Part shown: positions 36,660 to 46,136 of the stretch, piece after piece
Layout: each line of letters opens with the position of its first letter
Position numbering within the stretch: position 1 is the first letter of the stretch
Origin: Oceanidesulfovibrio indonesiensis
Lineage (GTDB): Bacteria > Desulfobacterota > Desulfovibrionia > Desulfovibrionales > Desulfovibrionaceae
Assembly: GCF_007625075.1 (NCBI RefSeq)
Contig: NZ_QMIE01000010.1
Coordinates: 92,465 to 156,464, forward strand
Direction of reading: 5' to 3'
DNA length: 64,000 nt
The notes under the pieces: generated by a model
Database searches by the model: none
What the model saw: the letters and a program-made list of their open reading frames with translations, nothing else
Told to the model about the DNA's origin: nothing
Translations under genes and position numbers: made by a program

Positions 36660-37538
36660 TCAATTTCCAATTTCGATAAATTCCAGGTCGGGAGCCTTCT
36701 CGATAATTCCGTGCCGGGCCAGGGCGGCGTAGAACGCGCGCAGCCCGTCCAGTTCCTCGGGGCCGAGGTCGTAAACCAGGCCGGCGAAGTAATCGGCCAG
36801 TTCCTCCACGGACATGCCGGACGCCTGCGACGCGGCCGGGAGCAACGTGGACAGCCTGGAAACGCCGGCGCGTTTGCTGGCGAGCAACACCCGAGCAGCT
36901 GCGCGGAGTTGCTCCGGCTGCTTTTCGAACGCGGCGCGGGATACGGCCCAGAGGCCAAAGATGAAGGGCAGGCCGGTCCACTCCCGCCACGCCTCGCCCA
37001 GGTCCAGCCGCACGGGGTAGTCCGAATGGTTGCGCAGGGTCAGAGCCTCGTCACCGATGCAAAGAATGGCCAGGGGACGCTCGCCGGATTCCAGAATCGC
37101 AGTTGCGTTTCCGGTGGTATACCGCAGCTTGTCAAGTCCATAATGATCTTTGAGAAGCATGTGCAGAAGCGTGGCCGAGGTGTGGGTCTGCGCACTGACC
37201 AGGATGTCTGCGTCGTTGAGATTTCTGATGTCCTTTCTGGAGAGTAACAGTACGGACTGCACTGGTCCGCGGCTGCCGATGGCCAGGTCTGGAATAAGCA
37301 GATACTGCTCCGGCCGGCGGCCGTATTCCACGGACGACATGGCCGAGATGGGCAGTTCTCCCGAAGCCATGAGTTGGTTAAGGTGGGATGGCGGTCCGCT
37401 TACGATTTCGAAGTGCAGATCGCCGAGCACGTTCTGATCGCCGGATTCGATGGGCTCGTAGATGGGCAGTACGTTCAGGTAGCCAATCCGCCCGAGCTTC
37501 ATGGGCGACGGGTCATCGTGTTCTGTCGATTCGGTCAT
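36660..37538 (-). CDS. mqnA: Chorismate dehydratase (futalosine menaquinone pathway)
   Basis: A 292-aa periplasmic-binding-fold enzyme that dehydrates chorismate to 3-enolpyruvyl-benzoate. GRIGYLNVLPIYEPIE near the N-terminus, SAMSSVEYGRR and LLLSRKDIRNL are MqnA-typical. The start at 37536-37538 overlaps the mqnC stop (ATGA); an internal ATG 12 codons later lacks a ribosome site. Last gene of the left-reading block tetR-mqnE-mqnC-mqnA. Confidence 0.93.
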   Translation of the reverse strand: MTESTEHDDPSPMKLGRIGYLNVLPIYEPIESGDQNVLGDLHFEIVSGPPSHLNQLMASGELPISAMSSVEYGRRPEQYLLIPDLAIGSRGPVQSVLLLSRKDIRNLNDADILVSAQTHTSATLLHMLLKDHYGLDKLRYTTGNATAILESGERPLAILCIGDEALTLRNHSDYPVRLDLGEAWREWTGLPFIFGLWAVSRAAFEKQPEQLRAAARVLLASKRAGVSRLSTLLPAASQASGMSVEELADYFAGLVYDLGPEELDGLRAFYAALARHGIIEKAPDLEFIEIGN

Positions 37539-38683
37539 CGTTCGTCCCCGGCATCGTCGTCGCGCAGGGAGTAATCCATACGCCGGCGGCGAGGTATGAA
37601 GCCGGCCTCGCGGATAAGACGGCGGATATCGTCTTCCGGCAGTTTGAAACTCACGCCCGTGGCGGCCACCACGTTTTCCTCGATCATGGTGGAGCCGAAA
37701 TCATTCGCTCCGCCCAGCAGCGCGAGTTGGGCGATCTGCGGCCCCATGGTCACCCAGGAGGCCTGGATGTTTGGCACGTTGTCCAGCACGATGCGAGAGA
37801 GGGCAAGCACCCGCATGTAGCTGCAGCTGGTGGGCGAACGCCGCACCGCGCCAGTCTCGTCCTTGGCCAGAACGGTATTGCGTGGCTGGAACCCCCAGGG
37901 GATGAACGCTGTGAACCCGCCTGTCTCGTCCTGGAGCTCCCTCACGGCGATCATGTGTTCGATGCGTTCGGCTCGCGTCTCCACATGGCCGAACATCATT
38001 GTCGCCGTGGTCTTCAGTCCCTGTCTGTGCGCCTCGCGCATCACTCCGAGCCATGCGCCGGCAGAGCACTTGTTGGGCGCGACGATCCGCCGGACACGAT
38101 CGACAAGTATTTCGGCGCCGCCGCCGGGGATGGAGGCGAGTCCGGCCTCCCGCAGTCGGCGGACGACGTCGGAAACCTTCATGCCGTATAGCTCGGAGAA
38201 GTAGACGATTTCCGGAGGAGAGAAGGCGTGGATATGGATGGACGGAAAGCGCGAGCGGATGTGTCCGAGCATTTCCTCGTAAAACGAGAAAGGCAGGTCG
38301 GGATGATGGCCGCCCTGCATGAGGATCTGAGAACCACCCAGGGCAACGGTCTCCTCCACCTTGCGTTCGAGTTCTTCCAGAGAGAGCACATAACCGCGGG
38401 CATCGTCTGGCGCTGCGAAGAACGCGCAGAACTTGCACCCGCAGCTGCAGATGTTGGAGTAGTTGATGTTGCGGTCAACCACATACGTCACTCGTGCCGT
38501 GCCGTTCTCCACCTCGCCGCGCTGGGCGGCCTTGGTCATGCGCACGGCATGGGCCAGCCGCATGAGGGTGTGTAGATCGGCCTCGTAGGAAAGAAGCAGG
38601 GCCTCATCCTTGGTGATGCGCTGGCCGTCGAGCACAGCCTCGACCACGGAACGGACAGCGTCCGGAAGTGTTGCGATCAGCAC
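37535..38683 (-). CDS. mqnC: Cyclic dehypoxanthinyl futalosine synthase (radical SAM)
   Basis: A 382-aa radical-SAM enzyme closing the ring to cyclic dehypoxanthine futalosine. The cluster motif is C-x3-C-x2-C in NICSCGCKFCAFF (about residues 68-80), with the GGHHPDLP and GGGAEIL segments of this family. GTG start, seven-base overlap with mqnE; ATGA overlap with mqnA. Confidence 0.93.
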   Translation of the reverse strand: MLIATLPDAVRSVVEAVLDGQRITKDEALLLSYEADLHTLMRLAHAVRMTKAAQRGEVENGTARVTYVVDRNINYSNICSCGCKFCAFFAAPDDARGYVLSLEELERKVEETVALGGSQILMQGGHHPDLPFSFYEEMLGHIRSRFPSIHIHAFSPPEIVYFSELYGMKVSDVVRRLREAGLASIPGGGAEILVDRVRRIVAPNKCSAGAWLGVMREAHRQGLKTTATMMFGHVETRAERIEHMIAVRELQDETGGFTAFIPWGFQPRNTVLAKDETGAVRRSPTSCSYMRVLALSRIVLDNVPNIQASWVTMGPQIAQLALLGGANDFGSTMIEENVVAATGVSFKLPEDDIRRLIREAGFIPRRRRMDYSLRDDDAGDER

Positions 38684-39804
38684 TGCGGTTCTCCTTGCGG
38701 CGCAACTGCGTTCTTGGGCTGGAACAGGGCGTCCCTTTCGGTGGGGGAAAAGCCGCAGTCCCGGGCCATGGCTTCAATGTCCTCGGGGGTCAGCGCCTGT
38801 TCGCTGGAGGCTCCGGCCATGTGTCCGATCTTCTCTTCCACCACGGTGCCGTCGAAGTCGTCCGCCCCGTAGTGCAGTGCCGTGAGCGCGAGCTTGACCC
38901 CGAGCATCACCCAATACGCCTTGATGTGCGGGATATTGTCCAACATGAGCCGCGACACGGCGATGGTCCGCAGGATGTCCAGGGCGGAGACGCCGGCGAA
39001 GCCTTCAGGCAGCTCCAGGGCGCTGTTCTTGGTGAGAAACGGCAGGGGGATGAAGCAGACGAAGCCACCCGTCTCATCCTGGAGGCGGCGAAGCCTGTCC
39101 AAGTGGTCGATGCGGTGCTCCACGTCCTCCACATGACCGAAAAGCATTGTGCAGTTGGTGCGCATGCCCATGGAATGGGCTTCCCTGGAGATGCGCAGCC
39201 ACTCGTCGCCGCTCACTTTGTCCGGACAGATGCGCTCGCGGATTTCTGGATGGAATATCTCGGCCCCGCCGCCGGGCATCATCTTGAGGCCAGAGGCGCG
39301 CAGTCGCTCCAGCACTTCGCGGGTGGATATGGACTCCAGCATCGCGAAGTGCTCGATTTCCACTGGCGTGAACGCCTTGATGCTTACGTCCGGCAGCCTT
39401 TCCTGCAACGCTCGCAGGACGTTTACAAAGAAGTCCAGGCCAAGATCGGGATGACAACCGCCCACCACATGTAATTCGGTTATCTCGCCGGCCGATGTGG
39501 CCTTGTCCAGGATATCGTCCAGACTCAGAGTGAAGCCGCCTTCCTCGCCCTCTTTTCGATGGAAAGCGCAGAACCGGCAGTTGTTGGCGCATACGTTCGT
39601 GTAATTCACGTGGCGATTGCGGACCCAGGTGACGCGCATGGCGTGGCGGCGCATGCGGTCGTAATGGGCCAAAGCAGCGACTGAGGAAAGGTCCGGGCAC
39701 TCGAAAAGCCGCAGACCATCGTCCAGGGACAGCCGTTCGCCGGCTACGACCTTCTCTCTGATGTCGTCCATTCCGAGGGACTCGTAAAATCGTGGGTTCA
39801 GCAT
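38677..39804 (-). CDS. mqnE: Aminodeoxyfutalosine synthase (radical SAM)
   Basis: A 375-aa radical-SAM enzyme adding adenosine to 3-enolpyruvyl-benzoate. Cluster motif C-x3-C-x2-C in NVCANNCRFCAFHR (about 67-80). Start set at the ATG 39802-39804 opening MLNPRFYESLG; it overlaps the end of tetR by seven bases. The frame extends upstream within tetR but that part is not family-like. Confidence 0.92.
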   Translation of the reverse strand: MLNPRFYESLGMDDIREKVVAGERLSLDDGLRLFECPDLSSVAALAHYDRMRRHAMRVTWVRNRHVNYTNVCANNCRFCAFHRKEGEEGGFTLSLDDILDKATSAGEITELHVVGGCHPDLGLDFFVNVLRALQERLPDVSIKAFTPVEIEHFAMLESISTREVLERLRASGLKMMPGGGAEIFHPEIRERICPDKVSGDEWLRISREAHSMGMRTNCTMLFGHVEDVEHRIDHLDRLRRLQDETGGFVCFIPLPFLTKNSALELPEGFAGVSALDILRTIAVSRLMLDNIPHIKAYWVMLGVKLALTALHYGADDFDGTVVEEKIGHMAGASSEQALTPEDIEAMARDCGFSPTERDALFQPKNAVAPQGEPQC

Positions 39805-40463
39805 GGCTTGGTCAAACCTCGTTCTATGCAGGACACAAGGGCGTCGATGCACGAATCCAGTCTGGAGTCGTCATGCAGTCCGAATCCCGTGTCCATGTAA
39901 GGGAGCGTGCGCGCCTGAAAAAAACGGTCCATGAGCGCGTCTATGAAAAAAACGGCGGCTTCAGTGTCCACGTCCTGCCGCAGCTCGCCTCGAAATTTGG
40001 CGTCCTCCACGAGGGAGCGCCAGTATTTCGTGGACAGGCTGCGGATTTGTGAAAGCAGCTTCTCGCGAAGGGGAAAGGACTCCTGGAACAACATGCGTGT
40101 GTAGAGGCGGTATACCTCCGGGTGAGTGTCCAGAAAACTGGACACGGCCAGGAGGGCGGCTCGAATGCGTGCTCCCAGAGGAGCATCATGCGTGGCCTCC
40201 CTTACTGTGCGCAATGGTTCGGCGAATTGGCCGGTCACCCGGTCGAAGACATAATGGAACAGCCGTTCCTTGTTGCCGAAGTACTGAAACAGCGAGCCCT
40301 TGGCGATGCCCAGTGCGCGGGCAATTCGGTTGGAGCTGGCGCTGCCGAACCCGTGGGCAGCAAACTCATGGAGCGCGGCGCGGTATACCCGCTGCTGCTT
40401 CTCCTCCGGCAGGTTCAGAAACGTGGCGGAGGCCGGGGCTTCGTTCTGTTCAGTCTGTGGCAT
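39798..40463 (-). CDS. TetR/AcrR-family transcriptional regulator
   Basis: A 221-aa regulator from the ATG at 40461-40463. The TetR HTH (RVYRAALHEFAAHGFGSASSNRIARALGIAKGSLFQYFGNKERL) fills the first 75 residues; the C-terminal ligand domain is not assigned. It is the first gene of the block with mqnE, mqnC and mqnA. A longer in-frame start (40547) would lie inside a perfect palindrome (40531-40548) better read as this protein's operator, which is why the shorter start was chosen. Confidence 0.85.
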   Translation of the reverse strand: MPQTEQNEAPASATFLNLPEEKQQRVYRAALHEFAAHGFGSASSNRIARALGIAKGSLFQYFGNKERLFHYVFDRVTGQFAEPLRTVREATHDAPLGARIRAALLAVSSFLDTHPEVYRLYTRMLFQESFPLREKLLSQIRSLSTKYWRSLVEDAKFRGELRQDVDTEAAVFFIDALMDRFFQARTLPYMDTGFGLHDDSRLDSCIDALVSCIERGLTKPC

Positions 40464-40530
40464 GGGCTTTACGTCGGCGCATTCCGGGTGCAGTGTAAAT
40501 CGACCTTGATTTCGGCGGCTGGTTTCGGCT

Positions 40531-40548
40531 AATGACCGGGTGGTCATT
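40531..40548. promoter_or_regulatory. Palindromic operator for the TetR regulator (mqn control region)
   Basis: AATGACCGGGTGGTCATT: two perfect 7-bp arms (AATGACC / GGTCATT) around a 4-base centre, the architecture of TetR-family operators. It lies between the divergent tetR-mqnECA block (start 40463) and mqnD (start 40612), so one site could control all four menaquinone genes and the regulator itself. Confidence 0.6.
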
Positions 40549-40611
40549 TTTGTTTGTAGGTCCCATCCGCCGTACTGTCAATCCAGCCTCACCATTCTTT
40601 TGGATGCCACC

Positions 40612-41472
40612 ATGAAACTGCGCCTCGGAATTTCTCCCTGTCCCAACGACACCTTTATTTTTCACGGGCTGCTCTATCCCCAGGAGCATCCGGAGATGAC
40701 GCCGCCGCCCTATGTGTTCGAGACCACATTTGCCGACGTGGAAGAGCTGAACAGGCTGACCATGACCGGTGAACCGGATGTGTGCAAGGTTTCGGCCCAT
40801 GCCGCCGCGTTCATGCTCGATGACTACGTGGTGCTGCGAAGCGGCGGCGCCCTCGGCTACGGCTGTGGGCCATTGTTGCTTTCGATGGAACCGGCGACCA
40901 TCGAGGACCTCTGGAGCGAACGCATCGCCGTTCCCGGCAGGATGACCACCGGCGCTCTCCTCCTGGAACTGTGCGGCCGGAGCAAGGGGATGGGGCCTTC
41001 TGTAAAAGATAGCCGCCCGCCCGTGCTGTATTCGGAGATCATGCCGGCGCTTGAGCGCGGTGAAATTCCCGCCGGAGTCATCATCCACGAGGGTCGGTTC
41101 ACCTACCAGGACCACGGGTTGGAGCTCGTGCAGGACCTGGGTGCATGGTGGGAAGAGGCCAAGGGGCTGCCCATCCCGCTGGGCGTCATCGTCATGCGTC
41201 GAACCTTGGGCAGGAAGATGCATGTAGCCATGGAAAAGGCCATGCGCCGGAGCCTTGCCGCCGGCCTGGCGCATCCGGATCGCGCCGCTGGCTTCATCGC
41301 TTCCCACGCGCAGGAGTTGGACCCACGCGTCATCGGCCAGCACGTACAAACGTTCGTCAACAATTTCAGCATGGAACTGGGGCGTGAAGGGGAGCGCTGC
41401 GTGCAGACTTTCCTGAACAGCGCGCGCGGATTGCACGGCCTTGGGCCTGTAGTCGATATCTTCCCGGAGTAA
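40612..41472 (+). CDS. mqnD: 1,4-dihydroxy-6-naphthoate synthase
   Basis: A 286-aa enzyme of the futalosine pathway converting cyclic dehypoxanthine futalosine to 1,4-dihydroxy-6-naphthoate. Start at ATG 40612, opening MKLRLGISPCPNDTFIFHGL, the family hallmark; KVSAHAAAFMLDDY and GVIIHEGRFTYQDHGL also fit. Divergent from the tetR-mqnECA block across a 148-base control region holding the TetR-type palindrome. Confidence 0.94.
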   Translation: MKLRLGISPCPNDTFIFHGLLYPQEHPEMTPPPYVFETTFADVEELNRLTMTGEPDVCKVSAHAAAFMLDDYVVLRSGGALGYGCGPLLLSMEPATIEDLWSERIAVPGRMTTGALLLELCGRSKGMGPSVKDSRPPVLYSEIMPALERGEIPAGVIIHEGRFTYQDHGLELVQDLGAWWEEAKGLPIPLGVIVMRRTLGRKMHVAMEKAMRRSLAAGLAHPDRAAGFIASHAQELDPRVIGQHVQTFVNNFSMELGREGERCVQTFLNSARGLHGLGPVVDIFPE

Positions 41473-41553
41473 ACTAAGAAAACAGACAAGGCCTCCGGCT
41501 ACAGGGGGAACAGTGCTCCTCCAGACCCCCAAGAAAGAGGCAAGGGACCAAAG

Positions 41554-41567
41554 GCCCCTGCAGGGGC
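41554..41567 (-). terminator. Small hairpin downstream of leucyl aminopeptidase
   Basis: GCCCCTGCAGGGGC is a self-complementary stem 40 bases past the pepA stop, followed on the minus strand by CTTTGGTCC. It could terminate pepA transcription, but the T-run is weak. Confidence 0.35.
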
Positions 41568-41605
41568 GCTACTCGTAAGGCAGCGCCCTCCCAAAGGCGA
41601 ATCGG

Positions 41606-43198
41606 CTACGACTGCCAGCGCAGTACGAGCTGGAGAAGGGTGCGCACGCCGAAACCGGTGCCGCCTTCCGGGCAGAGCGCCGTGCCCTTGTCTGCCCAGG
41701 CCGGGCCGGCAATGTCCAGGTGCGCCCACGGCGTGTCCTGGTCCACGAACCGTTCCAGGAACTTGGCGGCATGAATGGCGCCGCCTTCGCGCGGGCCCAC
41801 GTTTTTGATGTCCGCAACCTCGCTTTTGAGCGCCTCGCCGTATGCATCCCACAGGGGCATGGGCCAGAATGGCTCGCCGATGGCCAGGCTGAGTTCGCGG
41901 ATAACTTCCTCCAGCGCGGCGTTCTCCGTGAACACAGCGGCTGTCGCATTGCCCAGGGCGACAACGCAGGCGCCAGTCAAGGTGGCTATGTCGATGATCG
42001 CCGCCGGATCGTAGCGTTTGGCATAGGCCAGGGCGTCGCAGAGCAGGAGCCGGCCTTCGGCGTCCGTGTTGAGGATTTCCACGGTGAGTCCGGAGAGGCT
42101 GGTCACCACGTCGCCCGGCCGCGTGGCCTTGCCGTCCGGCATGTTCTCCGCGCAGGGGATCAAACCCACGATGCGGCGCGACAGTTTGAGTTCGCCGAGG
42201 GCGCGGAAAAGTCCCAGCACCGCAGCGCCGCCGGCCATATCGCATTTCATGGTGGCCATGCTGTTGGACGGCTTGAGCGAAAGGCCGCCGGAATCGTACG
42301 TAACGCCTTTGCCCACGAACACCAGGGGCGCATCCTCGGCGTGGCCTTCCGGCGTGTGCTCCAGCACGATGAATCGGGCTGCGTCCGGATTGCCACGGAA
42401 GACCGAAGCAAACGCGCCCATGCCGAGGTCTGTGCAGTCTTGTGCATCGAGCACGCGGCAGGAGAAGCCGTAAGCGTCAGCCAGAGATTGCGCAGCGTCC
42501 GCCATGGCCGCCGGCGCCAGGTGATTCGGCGGTCCATTCACCAAATCCCGGGCGTAGCTGATGCCCAGGGCTGTCGCCTCTGCGCGCAGAGCGGCCTGTT
42601 CCAGCTCAGGGCTTGGATCATCCTGTAAAAGGAGGCGGATAGTCTCCGGGTCTGGCGGTGAGGTGTCCTTCTCAGTTTTGTGTTTACGAAATGTATACAA
42701 CCCGCAATACATGCCATAGATGAGCTCTTCGAGCGCCCAGCCCTCTGTCAGGCTGGCAAGGGGATAGCGAGCGCCCAGGTATTCGGAGAGTGTTTCAATG
42801 GCGGCTACAGGCACGCCCACCGAAGCGCAGCGCAGGTCGCGCGCCGTGCGCAATGCCATGGCGCCGGCCTCGCGTATCCGTTGCGGGCCCAGATCAGGCT
42901 GCGCGTTCGCGTCCTCACGTTTGCCCAACCCCACAATGATTACGCGACGGATGGGAGAACCAGACGGGCCGTGTATGACAGTCTTTTCCAAAGGCTTGCC
43001 GCTGCAATCCAGCAGGCCTGCGTGCTCGGCCAGCCAGGGCGCAGCCGTCAGGGCACGGGCCGTGAGGCCTGGAAAGCGAGCGAAAAGCTCGGGGCCCAGG
43101 ATTTCTTCGGCATGTTCGTCTTCGGGCTGAAAAGCAAAAAGGACTAAGGCATCGGTTTCCCAACGGGGTGATTCCAAGGGAGTCAGTTCAACAGGCAT
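41606..43198 (-). CDS. pepA: Leucyl aminopeptidase (M17 family)
   Basis: A 530-aa M17 metallopeptidase: variable N-terminal domain, then the catalytic C-terminal domain with VGKGVTYDSGGLSLKP (metal-binding Lys/Asp) and the signature NTDAEGRLLLCDALAY. Dizinc-type aminopeptidase removing N-terminal residues in protein turnover. GGAGG lies just upstream of its ATG. Stands alone between mqnD and the gene at 43327. Confidence 0.95.
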   Translation of the reverse strand: MPVELTPLESPRWETDALVLFAFQPEDEHAEEILGPELFARFPGLTARALTAAPWLAEHAGLLDCSGKPLEKTVIHGPSGSPIRRVIIVGLGKREDANAQPDLGPQRIREAGAMALRTARDLRCASVGVPVAAIETLSEYLGARYPLASLTEGWALEELIYGMYCGLYTFRKHKTEKDTSPPDPETIRLLLQDDPSPELEQAALRAEATALGISYARDLVNGPPNHLAPAAMADAAQSLADAYGFSCRVLDAQDCTDLGMGAFASVFRGNPDAARFIVLEHTPEGHAEDAPLVFVGKGVTYDSGGLSLKPSNSMATMKCDMAGGAAVLGLFRALGELKLSRRIVGLIPCAENMPDGKATRPGDVVTSLSGLTVEILNTDAEGRLLLCDALAYAKRYDPAAIIDIATLTGACVVALGNATAAVFTENAALEEVIRELSLAIGEPFWPMPLWDAYGEALKSEVADIKNVGPREGGAIHAAKFLERFVDQDTPWAHLDIAGPAWADKGTALCPEGGTGFGVRTLLQLVLRWQS

Positions 43199-43326
43199 GG
43201 TTCCTCCGGATTTCTTTCGGAATCATCATATCTACGTCGCGGTGGAATTTCCTGCAACCCCGGGAGGTCGAACACTAAAGCTCTGCATGGAACAGCCGAT
43301 GAGAAAGGAAGTATCCGGGAGACTCC

Positions 43327-44169
43327 ATGCAAATCGACGGCACGACAACTTCACTCTTCCAATCGCTCGCCGCGTATGGCTCCGGCCAGGGCGGGAGCGG
43401 CTTTAGACTGTCGCAACGCAACGGCGATGGCATGAATACGAGCGATGCGTTCGGACTCGACATGACGCGCCGGTTGGAAGCTACGCAGCCCGCAGCCACC
43501 GAAAAAACGACGGATGAGAGCGGAGAGGGTCCGGAACAGACGATCGGAAAGGTCGAGGCCTCCAGGTTGGGCAAGGCCCTGGCGCAGGCCGTGGAGTTCA
43601 TCCGCGAGAAGTTCGGGGACGACGCAGCCACAGCGGCAATGGGCATTGTTTACCAGAGCGGTGGCGACGGGCAGCTCACTGAGGAGAGCTTGGGCAAGGG
43701 GTTGCTCAACGTCGTCAGGATGGTGGATCGGAACTACGGCTTCGCCGCCGGTGACATGGTCATGGGGCAGTTCAACGGCGAGTTGAACAACGCGCTCAAT
43801 AACTACTTCGATAACGGCTTTCAGGAAACGTTTTTCGCCGTTACACCCGAGGTCAGCCAGAACATGGCCGATGCCCTGGCAGCGGTCAAAGCGGGCTCAG
43901 GACTTGACGATATCGACATTCCTTCGCTCATCGATATGCTGCGCAGCAGCCTGGAGGAAGGCGGGGAGCTCACGGACGAGACCGTGAAAACCCTGGAGCA
44001 GGCCACGCTTGATCCCAGATCCCTGACGCCGGAGCGACTGCAGCGACTCGCCGCCCAAGCCGTACCCGCAGAAAGCGGCGCGACGCAACCTTCCGCTTAT
44101 GACATGGCCGCCACGGCGCAGTATGGCGCTGGTCCGCAGACCGGCATGCTCCTCAACGCGACGGTTTAA
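43327..44169 (+). CDS. Hypothetical protein
   Basis: A 280-aa protein with no signal peptide or membrane helix. N-terminus MQIDGTTTSLFQSLAAYGSGQ resembles the leader region of proteins near flagellar or surface assembly genes, but I do not recognise a domain. The middle is helical and acidic; the C-terminus is Ala/Gly/Thr-rich. GGGAG precedes the ATG. It lies between pepA and the glycosyltransferase, reading right. Confidence 0.6.
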   Translation: MQIDGTTTSLFQSLAAYGSGQGGSGFRLSQRNGDGMNTSDAFGLDMTRRLEATQPAATEKTTDESGEGPEQTIGKVEASRLGKALAQAVEFIREKFGDDAATAAMGIVYQSGGDGQLTEESLGKGLLNVVRMVDRNYGFAAGDMVMGQFNGELNNALNNYFDNGFQETFFAVTPEVSQNMADALAAVKAGSGLDDIDIPSLIDMLRSSLEEGGELTDETVKTLEQATLDPRSLTPERLQRLAAQAVPAESGATQPSAYDMAATAQYGAGPQTGMLLNATV

Positions 44170-44251
44170 TGGTTCGAAGGACGCCGCCGCTTGAACATCC
44201 CATCAGGGAGCATTGCTCTCTGAATCCCGGAGGCAAAAACACTGGCTGGAA

Positions 44252-45451
44252 TCAGCGAATCGTCTCCACCCGTTTCACCTTGCCGCCCCGGCCCACGGCA
44301 TAGGCCTTGATCCCCCACACCATACGGCGCGCGGTCCACGTGCGCAGATAGCACCATGCAGCAAGCACCAGCGTTGCCGCGCCGGCCATCAGCCAGCGAA
44401 GTATCGGCGGGTTCTCCGGGATGAGGCTGCGCGTGCTCAGGATGAGAGTTCCGCCAATGACGAGGAACCCGACCCCGGCGAATCCGGCGCCTGAGCAGAC
44501 GAGCCCGACGAGCGATGCGATCACGAGGCCGACGGCGATGAATGGCGGCGCCGCCAGGAGCAGGAATCCGAGAGCCGCCGCGAGCCACGTACCCGGCATG
44601 CAGAAGCGCAGGTAAAGAACCTGCCGCGTCAGCCAGGCGATCCAGAAATCAAGCGTCGTATCCCTGGCCGGCGAGACGAGACAGGCCCGGGACGCGTTGG
44701 TCACCCGCCGGCCGAGTTTGTTGGCCAGTACGGTGAGGGAGACATCGTCCACAATGTTCGTGCGCCACAGTTCGCCCACGCCATGCTGGTGATAAGTGCG
44801 GCGGGCGAGCGCCATGGCGCCGCCCCAGGACTGGGAGAGCAGGGGGATGCCCTGCATGAGATGCAGTCCGAGCACGGCGAAAGCGTACATGAGCGTGGTC
44901 AGTCTGATGTCCTGCGGGGCTACACGGTGGTAGCCGGTCACGGCGAAGGCGTCGGCTTTCACCAGCGGCAGGATGAGCTCGCGTAGGTGGCCTTGCGGCG
45001 CAAGGTGCGTGGAATCGCTGAAGGCAAGGATTTCGGGTGGCGAGTCCAGTTCTTCCAACAGGGCGATGCCGGCGAGCTGGTTATGCAGTTTCTGGGCGTT
45101 GGTCTCGGCTTCGCCGGCAATGACGTGGTGGACGTTTCCGCGCGAGGCGGCGTGGCCACGGGCAATGTTTGTGGCCGGGTCGTCCTCCTCCGCTGTCACC
45201 AGGACGACGGTGAGTTCCGGGTAGTCCTGGTCCAGCATGGAGGCTACGGCCTCGCGCATGGTGGGCCTGTCGCCGTGCATGGGGATGACGAGGCCGATGG
45301 GCGGCCACCGGCCATCAAGGCTGGCGAACGCTGGGTGGTCGGCCGGGCGCGGACCGTGGTTGGCCATGAGCACATGGGAGCGGCCGAGCAGGGCGATGGC
45401 TCCCAGCAGAAGCAAAGCCAGAACGAGAAGGCAAAGAGATATCGTGATCAT
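44252..45451 (-). CDS. Membrane glycosyltransferase, family 2 (ceramide-glucosyltransferase-like)
   Basis: About 399 aa, taking the ATG at ~45451 (opens MITISLCLLVLALLLLG); a TTG 36 codons upstream is possible. Membrane helix (about 1-22), then a GT-A domain: GLVIPMHGDRPTMREAVAS entry, FSDSTHLAP as the DxD-like site and DDVSLTVLANKLG (D and acceptor Asp), followed by a QxxRW-type helix region (WIAWLTRQVLYLR) and three C-terminal membrane helices. Resembles hopanoid/sphingolipid-type GT2 enzymes acting on lipids; substrate unknown. Confidence 0.75.
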   Translation of the reverse strand: MITISLCLLVLALLLLGAIALLGRSHVLMANHGPRPADHPAFASLDGRWPPIGLVIPMHGDRPTMREAVASMLDQDYPELTVVLVTAEEDDPATNIARGHAASRGNVHHVIAGEAETNAQKLHNQLAGIALLEELDSPPEILAFSDSTHLAPQGHLRELILPLVKADAFAVTGYHRVAPQDIRLTTLMYAFAVLGLHLMQGIPLLSQSWGGAMALARRTYHQHGVGELWRTNIVDDVSLTVLANKLGRRVTNASRACLVSPARDTTLDFWIAWLTRQVLYLRFCMPGTWLAAALGFLLLAAPPFIAVGLVIASLVGLVCSGAGFAGVGFLVIGGTLILSTRSLIPENPPILRWLMAGAATLVLAAWCYLRTWTARRMVWGIKAYAVGRGGKVKRVETIR

Positions 45452-45695
45452 AAGCGTCTTGCGAACCTGTTCATCGAGAGGAGTCAGACTCTTGGCGCAA
45501 TTGATGGATTCATGTCGCCGGTCACTCGTGCAGGTACAGGGAAACGCTGTCGCTGACAACTAATGCGAGGTGCGGAACGCGCGTCGTAAGACGATTCAAC
45601 GACATTGAATCCGCCGCGATGCTGCGGGCTGTGGTTCCCGGCCCGCAATTTGCTTCCTTGAGGCGAGACTGTACAATGGAGAAAAGGCGACGGAC

Positions 45696-46136
45696 ATGAC
45701 ACGACCATTCCACTTTCCGCTGCAACGCATCCTGGATTACCGCGGCCAGCTCGAAGATCAGGCCAGAATGGCCCTGGGCAAGGCGCAGCAGGCATACAGC
45801 CGGCAGGTGGATCTCGTACAGGAGATTCGGGCCTCCATCGAACGCCACGAGGCCGCGCTTTACGAACAGGAGCCGAATCCTCAGGAAATGTGGCTCTGGC
45901 GCAATTACAAGGCACGCCTCGTGCAGGAGCTCAAAGACGCCGAACGCCGCATGCTGGAGCTCGCCCAAGAAGTGAACCGCTGCCGACGCGAAGCCGTCAA
46001 CCGGTCCAAAGACCGGAAGCTCCTGGAAAAACTCAAGACCAAGCAGAAGATACGCCATGACGAGGAAGAAGAACTCCGTGAGCAAAAAGAATTCGACGAG
46101 GCGGCCACGCTTCGTTACCGGCATCAAGATATCTAA
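45696..46136 (+). CDS. fliJ: Flagellar export protein FliJ
   Basis: A 146-aa coiled-coil protein: FPLQRILDYRGQLEDQARMALGKAQQ and a long charged helix typical of FliJ, the soluble chaperone/stalk of the flagellar export ATPase. Its end overlaps the following motE-like gene by 80 bases, as is common for these pairs. Confidence 0.85.
   Translation: MTRPFHFPLQRILDYRGQLEDQARMALGKAQQAYSRQVDLVQEIRASIERHEAALYEQEPNPQEMWLWRNYKARLVQELKDAERRMLELAQEVNRCRREAVNRSKDRKLLEKLKTKQKIRHDEEEELREQKEFDEAATLRYRHQDI

Noticed and set aside
40464..40547. Longer tetR start
   Set aside because: That region carries a perfect palindromic operator and the extra residues do not resemble TetR proteins.
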